Positions 1 through 8,624 of a stretch of DNA of 52,517 nucleotides are shown here, in pieces. The stretch is from positions 1 through 52,517 of the IMG/VR virus record IMGVR_UViG_3300025000_000135. One strand, written 5' to 3'. The stretch's first letter is position 1; each line of letters opens with the position of its first letter. The notes below the pieces were generated by a model that saw nothing but the letters and a program-made list of their open reading frames with translations, did not search any database and was not told where the DNA came from. The DNA is from a virus. The position numbers were made by a program, and so were the translations under genes.

Positions 1-38
1 ATAAGGAGTCATTAAGATTAAAGATTAGTGGAGGCAGA

Positions 39-527
39 ATGGCCTACAAAACCAGAATAATAAACAATCAAGGAAAATTAATTAATGAGAAGAATGAGGA
101 ATTATCTAAATTAGAGAATGCAATTGCGATATTAAATCCTTCTTTATCAGAGTATATGGTTTTAGACACCCATCCTCTTTCTGAGAATTATATGTACGAG
201 ACAGTCGTAAGTGATTATACAGGCAAAAATATTATGGTAAAAACTAATACATATAATAATTGGATTAGAAACTTCCCTTCACATCAATTATTAAATAAAG
301 AAGATTTGAATATTGATTGGAATATTCCAATTGTTGTATTTCTTAAATATGATTGTTTAGATAGATTTGACCTACAGAATTTTACGAAGAGTATTTTGGA
401 TCAAGTAATAACTAGAGATTATTTAGAGGATGATAAAATAGTTGATAAAGTGATACTTGAAAGAAATAAGACAGTTAAATCGTATGGAGATGGAAAGATA
501 TATATTTGTATTAGGAATGTGGATTAA
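39..527 (+). CDS. RusA-like Holliday junction resolvase
   Basis: Probably an endonuclease that resolves four-way DNA junctions made in replication or recombination. The C-terminal half carries the RusA pattern: an Asp-rich segment with an Asn and Lys (DRFDLQNFTKSILDQV, about residues 107-122), then two adjacent Asp (LEDDKIVDKV, about 129-138) and a late Lys. RusA uses such acidic residues for metal binding. At 162 aa it is slightly longer than typical RusA (about 120 aa). GGAGG lies 5 nt before the ATG, but the frame stays open upstream to the window edge, so a longer protein is possible. It fits with the replisome genes elsewhere in the window. Confidence 0.7.
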   Translation: MAYKTRIINNQGKLINEKNEELSKLENAIAILNPSLSEYMVLDTHPLSENYMYETVVSDYTGKNIMVKTNTYNNWIRNFPSHQLLNKEDLNIDWNIPIVVFLKYDCLDRFDLQNFTKSILDQVITRDYLEDDKIVDKVILERNKTVKSYGDGKIYICIRNVD

Positions 528-558
528 TAATACAAAAATAATATTATCATATTTGGTT

Positions 559-594
559 AGGAGTTGTCCAATTAATTTTGGATTACTCCTTTTT
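559..594 (+). terminator. Rho-independent terminator after the resolvase gene
   Basis: The arms AGGAGT (559-564) and ACTCCT (585-590) enclose a second pairing TCCAA/TTGGA, and a T-run follows. It sits 30 nt after the resolvase stop codon and would end that transcript. Confidence 0.75.
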
Positions 595-655
595 GGTGAT
601 TTCAGCACCTATCCTATAGAGGAAAATAAATAAATAAACAAAAAGGAATGATTTT

Positions 656-862
656 ATGACAAATCAAACATTAGAAAGTAATAAATCAGAACTCAAAACC
701 TTCTATGTCAAAAGTATGAAATTGGCTGGATACCTTATGATGAAGGGGTTTGTCTTACACAATGTAAAACCAGAAGAAAATTCAAAAAGAAATATATTCT
801 TATTCACAAATAGTCCTCAATTATTAAAAGCAATTGAGCAATATAAACAAATCAAGAAGTAA
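656..862 (+). CDS. DUF5659-like small protein
   Basis: A 68-aa protein matching my memory of the DUF5659 pattern: LAGYLMMKGF followed by a strand with a basic residue and the FLFTNSPQLLKAIEQY segment. The family is small, of unknown function, and common on phages and mobile elements. A GGAATG-type ribosome site lies just before the ATG. Its stop codon touches the repeat cluster that precedes the putative initiator gene. Confidence 0.55.
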   Translation: MTNQTLESNKSELKTFYVKSMKLAGYLMMKGFVLHNVKPEENSKRNIFLFTNSPQLLKAIEQYKQIKK

Positions 863-1025
863 AAGTATTGAACTACATAAATAGTGTAGTTAAAACTTAG
901 TTACTTATCCATATTGACAGTAAAAATATTTGACTACCTGTTTTATGTAGTTCAATACTTACAATTTACTGTATTTGACTACATAAAACAGGTAGTCAAA
1001 TGAGGTGTAATAAGAGTAACTAAGT
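863..1025. repeat. Nested inverted repeats / iterons upstream of initiator gene
   Basis: Three perfect inverted repeats interlock here. They are a 19-bp pair (863-881 with 942-960), a 24-bp pair (928-951 with 978-1001) and an 11-bp pair (ACTTAGTTACT near 895-905 with AGTAACTAAGT at 1015-1025). The 19- and 24-bp pairs overlap, so their hairpins exclude each other. Viewed as iterons, a TTGRACTAC-type core occurs about six times in both directions. A near-DnaA box TTATCCATA lies at 905-913. This is the usual look of a replication origin or of a Rep autoregulatory region. Confidence 0.7.
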
Positions 1026-1131
1026 ATTAATAAGAGAGAATAATATACTCATGTCTCGCGAAACGCGATTCATAAATTATTTTCTTTTCTAATGATTATC
1101 ATAAACAAATTAAAGAAAGAGGTTTTAACAA

Positions 1132-2688
1132 ATGACAGAAAAACAAACATTAAATAATAAAGGTATATTTTGCAAATTACCAAATGAATTATTCTATTTT
1201 TCTGAAAAGAATCAAGACGCAGATCCTAAGAAAAGGAAGTTTAGTATCTTGGAAAATACAAAATCAGATAAAGGTAAATTTAATTATAAATCATTGTATA
1301 TTTTAGACTTCATTTATATGAATAAGAATATGAGGAATATTACAAATTTCTATCTTAAAGATATGATTACTGATTGTGGGTATAAATATAATACTAGAAC
1401 TGGTGAATCTGTTGACCAATTCAAACAAATACTTACCAAATTGCAAGAGTTAAAATTAATAAGTTGTGATATCAATTTTGCAGATGTAAAAGTTAATGAA
1501 AGAATATCATGTACATTAGATATTGATTTGGATAATCAATTCTTTATGCTTTATGATTGTGATAAGAACAAAATACTTAATCAAACTATAGATAAAATAG
1601 ACAATATGAATCTCCTTGTTTATTTTTGTTACTTGACTTGTAAAATGTATAAGCGTCCTAAAGGCGATGAAGTTGAAAAATCAGGTGGTAGGACAGAGGT
1701 ATGTTGGCCTCCATATAAGACAATTAATAAGGAGTTAGGTTTTGTCGATGATTCTATTAATAAATATAATAAGATATTGATCGAGTTAGATTTAATCAGG
1801 ATTGGAAATGCAGGATTATGGTATTACAAAGATGATATTAATAAAGCACTAAAAGAGAGTTGTAATATTTATACTTTATTCACCAATGAAGATGAATCTA
1901 CTCATAATCTTAAAGAAGGCATTAAATACTGGAAGAAATTAGATACAAATCAAAATAGAGTATTCAAAGGCACTAGGGAATATGAGAATAATAATCGTAA
2001 ACTTAATGGTGAATTAGGTTCTATTATTAAGAAAGAAAATTTAGGAACTGTAACAGCAGAAGATATTGTTAGGAAGAGCGAGATATTAGCATCGACAAAA
2101 CCTGATGAAGAGAAATATAAAATCATGTCAATATTAGATGCTAATGAAGGAGAATTACTATCCAATATATTTGAGAGTAAAAATATTGAGATTTCTGAGA
2201 AGTATTATGATTTAGAGGATTCATTAGGTTTAATGGATGGAGAAAATTTAGCAAAAGGTATTAAATATGAAGATTATAAATGGGTAATGATTAATTATAA
2301 AGAAAATGAGCATCAAAAGTTTGTAGATTATGTTGTTAAGAAAAAGACAGATGTATTTGATATTATTGATAATCGTACACCATCAGAGATTAAGGGTAGA
2401 GGGTTGCAGAATATTAAGAGGAAATTGATTATAGAAGATACTGTTGTTGATAAAGTTATTTCTGTAGATATTGAATCTAAACCAGATATCTTTGAAGATT
2501 GGTTTGAATATGAAGAAGATGATACATATGAATATGAAATGTCTGAGGATGATATTCAGGCAATGCATGAGATTGAGGAATTAAATCGTGCTATGATACC
2601 AGATGAAGTATTGAGAATTATTGAGCAACAAGATAGTGAAGAAGATTATGATTTTGAAGATGATGATTTTACTAAGTTATTTGGTTAA
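1132..2688 (+). CDS. Putative replication initiator, tandem winged helix
   Basis: A 518-aa protein I do not recognise by family. Residues about 50-125 and 150-230 each read as a helix-turn-helix or winged-helix unit (for example YLKDMITDCGYKYN and YKTINKELGFVDDSINKYNKILIELDLIRI), a common arrangement in plasmid and phage initiators. The C-terminal quarter is very acidic and ends in a DFEDDDFTKLF tail. AGAGG precedes the ATG. The iteron cluster directly upstream supports an origin-binding role. A transcriptional regulator or phage replication-O relative remains possible. Confidence 0.5.
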   Translation: MTEKQTLNNKGIFCKLPNELFYFSEKNQDADPKKRKFSILENTKSDKGKFNYKSLYILDFIYMNKNMRNITNFYLKDMITDCGYKYNTRTGESVDQFKQILTKLQELKLISCDINFADVKVNERISCTLDIDLDNQFFMLYDCDKNKILNQTIDKIDNMNLLVYFCYLTCKMYKRPKGDEVEKSGGRTEVCWPPYKTINKELGFVDDSINKYNKILIELDLIRIGNAGLWYYKDDINKALKESCNIYTLFTNEDESTHNLKEGIKYWKKLDTNQNRVFKGTREYENNNRKLNGELGSIIKKENLGTVTAEDIVRKSEILASTKPDEEKYKIMSILDANEGELLSNIFESKNIEISEKYYDLEDSLGLMDGENLAKGIKYEDYKWVMINYKENEHQKFVDYVVKKKTDVFDIIDNRTPSEIKGRGLQNIKRKLIIEDTVVDKVISVDIESKPDIFEDWFEYEEDDTYEYEMSEDDIQAMHEIEELNRAMIPDEVLRIIEQQDSEEDYDFEDDDFTKLFG

Positions 2689-2767
2689 GTTATAAACCAA
2701 TAAATAAAATATTCCTTTACTTATTTTGCCTCACGATGTATAATTATTATGAAGTGAGGTGATAAGA

Positions 2768-2965
2768 GTGGATGGAATAGAGAATAATGAAATTTATATT
2801 GTTCAATATAATGAAACTTCTGTGAGTAAAGAAGGATATTATACATTAGAAAAAGCTATAAAGTTTATTAATGGCAGAAGTTATAATCCTAGTAAAGTAA
2901 GAGAATTGGTTTATGTTGATACAGAGGGTAATGAGTATAAGATTTTGATTATTAATTTGAAATAG
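2768..2965 (+). CDS. Small hypothetical protein
   Basis: A 65-aa protein of unknown function beginning MDGIENNEIYIVQYN. A frame start exists at 2759, but GAGGTGAT lies 8 nt before the GTG at 2768, which is therefore preferred. The inverted repeat CCTCAC/GTGAGG flanks the ribosome site and could mask it. It lies 80 bp after the initiator gene, with a TATAAT-like box between them. Confidence 0.5.
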   Translation: MDGIENNEIYIVQYNETSVSKEGYYTLEKAIKFINGRSYNPSKVRELVYVDTEGNEYKILIINLK

Positions 2966-3068
2966 GGATTGGGTTTTTGATACATATAATATAAGGGATA
3001 ATTCTGTTTTTGTTGAAGTAATAAATAATGTTATTTTGATAATTTAATATGGAGGAGGAAACATAATT

Positions 3069-3656
3069 TTGAGTAAAATACAAACCTCAAATCTAGCAGG
3101 GAATACGTCTATTAGGGGTAGAGAAGAAAACGATTACTATGCGACACCGCCTAAAACAACAAAGGCAATATTGGATGTTTTAAAATTAACAGGTAGTATA
3201 TATGAACCAGCATGTGGGGAAGGACATATAGTTAAAGTTTTGAAAGAATATTATCCAGATAATAAAATATATTCCTCGGATTTAATTGATAGAGGTTATA
3301 ATAAAGGAGGAATTAATTTTTTAACTCATGATTACAAAGATAAAAAATTTTGCAATATTATAACTAATCCTCCTTTCAAGTTTGCAGAAGAATTTATAAG
3401 AAAATCTTTAGATATTACAACGGATAAAGTTCTTATATTGTGTAAAATACAATTGCTTGAGAGTAAACAAAGAAGTAAAATGTTCAATGAAACACCATTA
3501 AAGTACATATATGTTTTTACCAATAGACAAGCAACTTGGATGAACGGACAAGAAGTAGATGAAAAAGGTAAACCTTGGAGCACAACTATGTGTTTAGCAT
3601 GGTATATTTGGGAACACGGATATAAAGGAGAACCAATTATGAGGTGGTTACAATAA
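3069..3656 (+). CDS. DNA N6-adenine methyltransferase-like protein
   Basis: A class I S-adenosylmethionine-dependent methyltransferase. Visible motifs are YEPACGEGHI (motif I, SAM binding, about residue 45) and ITNPPFKFAEEF (catalytic NPPF motif IV, about residues 99-110). These are typical of enzymes that methylate adenine N6 in DNA. At 195 aa it has no obvious separate target-recognition domain. The start is TTG with GGAGGAGGAAA upstream. No restriction nuclease lies beside it, so it is likely an orphan modification enzyme that may protect the element's DNA. Confidence 0.75.
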   Translation: MSKIQTSNLAGNTSIRGREENDYYATPPKTTKAILDVLKLTGSIYEPACGEGHIVKVLKEYYPDNKIYSSDLIDRGYNKGGINFLTHDYKDKKFCNIITNPPFKFAEEFIRKSLDITTDKVLILCKIQLLESKQRSKMFNETPLKYIYVFTNRQATWMNGQEVDEKGKPWSTTMCLAWYIWEHGYKGEPIMRWLQ

Positions 3657-3784
3657 TCGTCAATACATAAGTTATGAATTAGATAATATATATTATAATT
3701 TAGCATGTGAAAGAGTTAATAAATGTTTGGATGAGATAAATGGTGTTTTGGTTTAGATTATAAAGTAATAAATAAAATAGTTTC

Positions 3785-3817
3785 ACTCCTAACTGCTTTT
3801 AATTAGTAGTTAGGAGT
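3785..3817. repeat. Inverted repeat before the TnpB-like gene
   Basis: ACTCCTAACT (3785-3794) and AGTTAGGAGT (3808-3817) form a perfect 10-bp stem with a 13-nt loop, 28 bp before the TnpB-like start. It may be the subterminal hairpin of an IS200/IS605-type left end or the terminator of the upstream gene. No poly-T follows directly. Confidence 0.5.
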
Positions 3818-3845
3818 ATTAATATCAATTTAAGGAGGTGAGCAA

Positions 3846-5054
3846 GTGTTAGTAAATAGAGTTGAACAACATCAAATTAAAAAGACACATCCAATGTTTA
3901 AAACAGTAGATGAATTGTGCTTTAAATCGAAAAACTTATACAATTATGCAAATTATATTGTCCGTCAAGAGTTTATTATTAATCATAATTATATCAATTA
4001 TTATGATATGAAAAAAGAACTAAAAACTCACGAACCATTTAAAGATTTAGGATCACAGGCTTCTCAACAAGTTTTAGAAAAGTTAGATAAAAATTGGAAA
4101 TCTTTCTTTGTTGCCATAAAAGATTGGTCTAAATACCCTGATAAATATCTAGGCAAACCCAGAATACCAAAATATAAAAATAAAAACGGTAGGAATATTG
4201 TAATATTATCTAATATACAATTTAAGATTGAAAATACATTACTTAAATTTTCATGGAAACCATTTAGGAAATTTAAAATACCTACTAGGGTTCAAGGTAA
4301 ATTAATGCAGATTAGATTTGTACCTAAAGCAAGTCATTATATTATGGAAATAGTTTATCAAATTGATGTGCCAGAAGTTAATATTGAGTCTAAAAATATT
4401 ATAGGTATTGATATTGGAGTTGATAACTTTGCAACTATATCAAATAATATTGGAGTTAAACCAATTATTATTAATGGTAGAGGAATTAAATCTATTAATC
4501 AATATTACAATAAGAAAAAGGCAAAGTTACAGGCAGATGTGAAAGTAAGACATAATCAAGATTGGAGTAATAAACTTCAGAGATTGACAGATAAAAGAAA
4601 CAATAAAATTGATTATTTTTTACATAATGCAAGCAGAAAAATTATTGATTGGTGTATATTTTATAAGATTGATACAATTATCATAGGTAAAAATGATAAT
4701 TGGAAACAAAGAAGCAAAATGAGTAAAAAAGTTAATCAGAGTTTTATACAAATACCTCATGCGATGTTTATTGAAAAACTAAAATATAAAGCAGAGAATA
4801 AGGGTATTAAAGTTATTTGTACTGAGGAAAGTTATACTAGTGGAACAAGTTTTCTTGATGGAGAATTACCTATCAAAGCAAATTATGATAAGTCTAGGAG
4901 AATAAAAAGAGGATTATTTGAATCCAATGATGGAGAATTGATTAATGCCGATTTAAATGGAGCATATCAAATAATTAGAAAAGTATTTCCGAATACATTT
5001 GTGGACGGAATAGAGGGTGTACATTTACATCCAATTAGATTAAATGTAGTTTAG
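3846..5054 (+). mobile_element. tnpB: TnpB-like protein of IS200/IS605 type
   Basis: A 402-aa RuvC-fold protein of the TnpB (OrfB) family, RNA-guided nucleases of IS605 elements. RuvC-I Asp is in GIDIGVDNFATI (about residue 190) and RuvC-III Asp is in INADLNGAYQI (near residue 364). At the usual RuvC-II position the sequence is IIIGKNDNWKQ, with Gly instead of Glu; a Glu pair follows in CTEESYTSG. The expected CxxC zinc ribbon is missing. Start GTG follows AAGGAGGTGA. No TnpA transposase is adjacent, so it is a solitary element or a domesticated copy. Confidence 0.85.
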
Positions 5055-5062
5055 TCTAATAA

Positions 5063-5082
5063 ATGGGATTTAATAATCCCAT
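5063..5082 (+). other. Hairpin after the TnpB-like gene (element right end or guide-RNA hairpin)
   Basis: ATGGGATT and AATCCCAT form a perfect 8-bp stem with a TAAT loop, 9 bp after the TnpB stop codon. TnpB genes usually overlap or precede a right-end omega RNA, so this hairpin is the natural candidate for it. The exact element boundary cannot be seen from one copy. Confidence 0.4.
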
Positions 5083-5132
5083 AAATGTATGTTTTCCTAG
5101 TATAGTTGATTTTATGATAGGAGGAAATTATT

Positions 5133-5309
5133 ATGTCTGGATTAACACCTAAAAAGAAAGAAGAATTAAAACAGATGATGGGTAAGTATTCAGGGAAAGT
5201 AAGTCTGAGTTTACTGTCGATGGAAGAATCTTTAGAAGATATTATTCCTATTAATTGGTCTGAGGATGTTTTGAGTGGCAAGAAGAAGGTTTTGATTTGT
5301 GAGGGATAG
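5133..5309 (+). CDS. Small hypothetical protein (58 aa)
   Basis: The frame starts ATG with TAGGAGGAAA upstream and encodes a charged, soluble 58-aa protein beginning MSGLTPKKKEELKQMMGKYS. A strong ribosome site and a downstream terminator argue that it is real. Function unknown. It lies just beyond the likely right end of the TnpB element and may have been separated from its old neighbour by that insertion. Confidence 0.55.
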   Translation: MSGLTPKKKEELKQMMGKYSGKVSLSLLSMEESLEDIIPINWSEDVLSGKKKVLICEG

Positions 5310-5378
5310 GGTTAGGGTTGATTAGGATTGTTAGTTTATAGAAATTAGTTTATAGAATTTTATATTGATTTAGTTTTA

Positions 5379-5404
5379 AGAGAGCTGTTGAGGCTCTTTT
5401 TTTG
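5379..5404 (+). terminator. Rho-independent terminator
   Basis: AGAGC and GCTCT flank a short loop and are followed by seven T. It lies 70 nt after the 58-aa gene. Confidence 0.7.
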
Positions 5405-5473
5405 TTTTAGTTAGGGATTAGTTGAATAGTTTCATGGTTTCTTATTGATGTTCGAAAATTAATAAGTGTAATT

Positions 5474-5508
5474 AATAGACTTTATATTTTGCCGATATAA
5501 GGTCTATT
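5474..5508 (+). promoter_or_regulatory. Hairpin in leader of the endonuclease gene
   Basis: AATAGACTTTATAT (5474-5487) pairs with ATATAAGGTCTATT (5495-5508), giving a 14-bp stem with one G-T pair and a 7-nt loop, 45 bp before the endonuclease start. No clear poly-T follows. It could be a weak terminator or a translation-limiting leader. Confidence 0.4.
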
Positions 5509-5553
5509 CCCATTTGTTTCTTGTGGCAAAAAGAAAGGAATGATGTATTTATT

Positions 5554-6846
5554 ATGTTAATTAGTAAAACAGTTAAAACAAAATGGAATGGATCTACTAA
5601 AAAATATTATATTGGGAAAGGTTATATTTACACTAAAATGGGTGATGCATTCGAAGTTAAAATTGAGGATCTATTACCAAATAGCGAAGTTATAATAGAT
5701 GTTATCTGTGATTATTGTTTAGACGAAGGATTAGAAACTCACATGTTTCCATTATATAAAGATTATAATATTCGTAAAAATAAAAGTGTAATTAAAAAGG
5801 ATTGTTGTAAATTATGCATTTCCAAAAAGAGCAAAGAAAGTAATTTAATAAATTTTGGTGTTGAAAGCACTAATTCTTTACAATCAACTCAGGATAAAAA
5901 AGTTAAAACTAATATGGAAAGATATGGTGTAGATTGCTACTCAAAAACAGATGAATTTAAAGAGCGAGTGATTATAACAAATACTGAAAAATATGGCGTT
6001 CCCTATATAATGCAATCAGAGGAAATACAAAATAAAACCAAACAATCGAATATGGAAAAATATGGTGTAGAGTGGCATATACAGTCAGAAGAGATACGCA
6101 GAAAAATTGCAGAAACTAATTTAGATAAATATGGTTCTGAAAATATCTTTGGATCAGACGAATTTAAAATAAAAAATAAGCAACATATAATTGATACATA
6201 TGGTGTAGAATATTATATGCAAGTACCAGAAATTAAAGACAAAGCTAAACAGAAAATGTTGAAAAACCATGGTGTTGAATATGCTTTTCAATCTCCAGAA
6301 ATTAGAGAACTTTCTAGGCAAACTAATTTAGATAAATATGGCGTAGAATTTCCAATGCAAAATGAAGAAATAAGAAATAAACAAAGAGAATCGGTATATA
6401 AAAGTGGTAATGTAACAAGTTCTAAACAACAAAGATATATAAATAAATTATATAAAGGGGAATTAAATTATTATGCAAATAGAAAATGTTTTGTTGATGT
6501 GGGTTTGTTAGAGGAGGATATTTATATAGAATGGGACGGTAGTGGTCATAGATTAGGGGTTATTCATGGTCAAATTAGCGAACATGATTTTGAAGAAAGA
6601 GAAAAGAGAAGGTCTTATGGATTAATTAAGAGTGGTTTGAAAGAAATAAGAATTATATCACTCAAAGATAATTTGCCTTCTGATGAAGTATTATTAGAGA
6701 TGTTAGAATATGCAAAAATATTATTTAACGATTATGACTTTCATAGAGTTGTTTTTGATATTGACAATAATAATGTTTATACAAGTAAATGGAAAACAGA
6801 TTATGAATTTGGAGATTTAAGATCACTAAGAAATATGGATATATAA
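5554..6846 (+). CDS. Putative homing endonuclease, repeat-rich with Vsr-like C-terminus
   Basis: A 430-aa protein in three parts. An N-terminal module (residues 1-60, KKYYIGKGYIYTKMGD) ends in zinc-type Cys pairs. About seven repeats follow of the form NxxKYGVExxxQSEEIxxK, a DUF7487-like DNA-binding repeat seen in phage endonucleases. The C-terminus has VDVGLLEEDIYIEWDGSGH, resembling Vsr or PD-(D/E)XK nucleases. A longer frame begins at 5521, but the start at 5554 matches the N-terminus of the related gene at 25450. It probably spreads by cutting DNA at a fixed site. Confidence 0.7.
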   Translation: MLISKTVKTKWNGSTKKYYIGKGYIYTKMGDAFEVKIEDLLPNSEVIIDVICDYCLDEGLETHMFPLYKDYNIRKNKSVIKKDCCKLCISKKSKESNLINFGVESTNSLQSTQDKKVKTNMERYGVDCYSKTDEFKERVIITNTEKYGVPYIMQSEEIQNKTKQSNMEKYGVEWHIQSEEIRRKIAETNLDKYGSENIFGSDEFKIKNKQHIIDTYGVEYYMQVPEIKDKAKQKMLKNHGVEYAFQSPEIRELSRQTNLDKYGVEFPMQNEEIRNKQRESVYKSGNVTSSKQQRYINKLYKGELNYYANRKCFVDVGLLEEDIYIEWDGSGHRLGVIHGQISEHDFEEREKRRSYGLIKSGLKEIRIISLKDNLPSDEVLLEMLEYAKILFNDYDFHRVVFDIDNNNVYTSKWKTDYEFGDLRSLRNMDI

Positions 6847-6855
6847 ATGATATTA

Positions 6856-6893
6856 TAGGCGTATCTACAATTAAGTAGATACGCCTATTTTTT
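6856..6893. terminator. Bidirectional terminator between convergent genes
   Basis: TAGGCGTATCTAC (6856-6868) and GTAGATACGCCTA (6875-6887) form a perfect 13-bp stem with a 6-nt loop and seven T on the + strand. It separates the convergent endonuclease (+) and DGQHR (-) genes and probably ends both transcripts. Confidence 0.85.
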
Positions 6894-8509
6894 TACTTAT
6901 TTAACTTTTCTAATTTCTTTTGATCATCTTCCTTAATATTTCTAATCGCATGATCAATTCCAAACTCAATATAATCTGCCATTACCTTGCTAACATAAGA
7001 TACCGTATAACTTCCACTAATTATCTTCTTTACATCTCCACCTGTAAAAATTCTTTCCCAAATTGGACAATCAGATTGAAGAATAGTCCCTCTCCATTGA
7101 CCAATTTGAATTATACTTTTAATTTTAGATAATTTAGACTCCCAGTCTTCTTTTCCATATAATCTAGAACTTATCGCAACGTATCCATGGAACATTAATA
7201 ATTCAAGAGTGAGATCCCTTATTCTCATTAAATCTCTATCTTCTTTTGAGACGTTGCCAAAATATTCTGGGAAAATACTTATTAATTTACTGAAGAATTT
7301 GGTTAAATAATCACCAACTAATTCAACATCGTCCTCAGTAATAAGTTTATAATTCTTTTTGATTGCGTCACTTAATGTTCCAAATGTTACAATCTTGTTT
7401 GTACCTTTTGTTCTTGTGTTGTCTGTCTCAATTTTATCTCTAAGAACCGAGGTCATAATTCTTCTAACAATCATATTGGCATAATCGTATATATCAAGAA
7501 ATTTAACTTTAGATGCTTGAATTTTAAGTTGGTGAAATCCGTATTCTTTAAAGATAAGTCCTCCACCGATTTCTTCTTTGTGTTCAATTGCGGTGATAAA
7601 TTCATAATCCCAAGGACTGTCCATTTGTTTTTGATTCTTTTTAATGTTCCATTTTTTAAGCCATAAACGACTTGCGGAAATGCGGTGCCACCCATCCACG
7701 GCATCAAGAACACCCGACCCTGTAAGTGTTTTGCTATCTTCATCAAAAATCAAAGGATTTAATATGTTTCCTTCTTCGTCCTTAATTATTCGAGCGTTAA
7801 GGGTTATAAGCATTCCATTAAGTTCTCCAGAAATTAACTGCTCGTATATCTTTTTTACTTTAGATGCCATTAAAAACGGGGTTGTCTTGCCATTTTTCTT
7901 CTTTTTTCTTGAGCGTTGTGTATTTTCATTATAAAAAATTACACCGTCATTTGCCATGGTAGCAAGCATTCCAGCGGATATATTTACGGAATATTTTCCG
8001 ACTTTCTTTTTAATTATTACAGGTGAAGCGTCCTCTAGTTCCCACTCAGGAAATTCTTCTGCTTTTTTAATCTTATTGCTTAATGTTGGCATATCATTCA
8101 TGTTTAATACATTGCCCATATTTCTTTCCCTCATTTTCTGTTTCAATTCCTCATCAGACATTACAGATTTATCATTCTCATCATCACCTACACTATCCCC
8201 AACAACCCCATCTCTGCTCCCTCTATCCCAAATTTTATCACTCTCAGATTCCATTTCTTTAACCAATTCTGTTTCATGTTGTTGAACCATATCTTCATTA
8301 TCCTCATCCCCAATAATTTCATCCAGACTTTCAAATCCTGCAGCACCTTCGCTCATTCCGTTTAATACCTCTTCCTTCACCTGATTAACCACATTCATAT
8401 CCATTTGATTAAACTTATCCTTATCCTTACCCTTCCTTGCCATATCCTGTATATCTCCTTCCGTTTCTATGTTTTCCATATTTCCACTTTTATCAAATTT
8501 AAAAATCAT
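6893..8509 (-). CDS. DGQHR / DndB-like domain protein
   Basis: A 538-aa protein. The first 130 residues are acidic and low-complexity. The rest resembles the DndB/DGQHR family: an IFYNENTQRSRKKKK segment (about residue 195), then GVLDAVDGWHRISA (about 270), a variant of the DGQHR motif. DndB regulates phosphorothioate DNA modification genes, but no dnd partners are visible here and such proteins are common on plasmids and phages. A WRGTIL segment occurs late. AGAAGG precedes the ATG. It follows the transfer-like genes but is separated from them by a terminator. Exact function unknown. Confidence 0.55.
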   Translation of the reverse strand: MIFKFDKSGNMENIETEGDIQDMARKGKDKDKFNQMDMNVVNQVKEEVLNGMSEGAAGFESLDEIIGDEDNEDMVQQHETELVKEMESESDKIWDRGSRDGVVGDSVGDDENDKSVMSDEELKQKMRERNMGNVLNMNDMPTLSNKIKKAEEFPEWELEDASPVIIKKKVGKYSVNISAGMLATMANDGVIFYNENTQRSRKKKKNGKTTPFLMASKVKKIYEQLISGELNGMLITLNARIIKDEEGNILNPLIFDEDSKTLTGSGVLDAVDGWHRISASRLWLKKWNIKKNQKQMDSPWDYEFITAIEHKEEIGGGLIFKEYGFHQLKIQASKVKFLDIYDYANMIVRRIMTSVLRDKIETDNTRTKGTNKIVTFGTLSDAIKKNYKLITEDDVELVGDYLTKFFSKLISIFPEYFGNVSKEDRDLMRIRDLTLELLMFHGYVAISSRLYGKEDWESKLSKIKSIIQIGQWRGTILQSDCPIWERIFTGGDVKKIISGSYTVSYVSKVMADYIEFGIDHAIRNIKEDDQKKLEKLNK

Positions 8510-8591
8510 CTCAAATCAACCTTCTTTCATCATTATATAGATAATTTATGATTTTGCAAATATTTTAGCACTATTTTATTAAGATTTTATT

Positions 8592-8624
8592 AAAAAAGAT
8601 GAGCATGTCCAACTACTCATCTTT
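8592..8624 (-). terminator. Terminator overlapping the M23 peptidase stop codon
   Basis: Read on the - strand, AAAGATGAG and CTCATCTTT form a 9-bp stem followed by T residues. The peptidase stop codon lies at the stem-loop junction, an economical arrangement. It ends the 12152-to-8613 gene cluster before the DGQHR gene. Confidence 0.75.

Noticed and set aside
863-1025. A CRISPR array, suggested by repeated 20-odd-base blocks.
   Set aside because: The repeats are inverted and overlapping, with no regular spacers and no cas genes nearby.
3646-3756. A short open stretch after the methyltransferase, ending CLDEINGVLV.
   Set aside because: It looks protein-like but has no ATG, GTG or TTG start in frame and no well-spaced ribosome site. 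It may be a remnant, but I could not support a gene.
7644-8285. Two + strand frames of 96 and 109 aa.
   Set aside because: They are antisense to the DGQHR gene and show only the low-complexity Ser/Phe composition expected from reversed acidic coding DNA.
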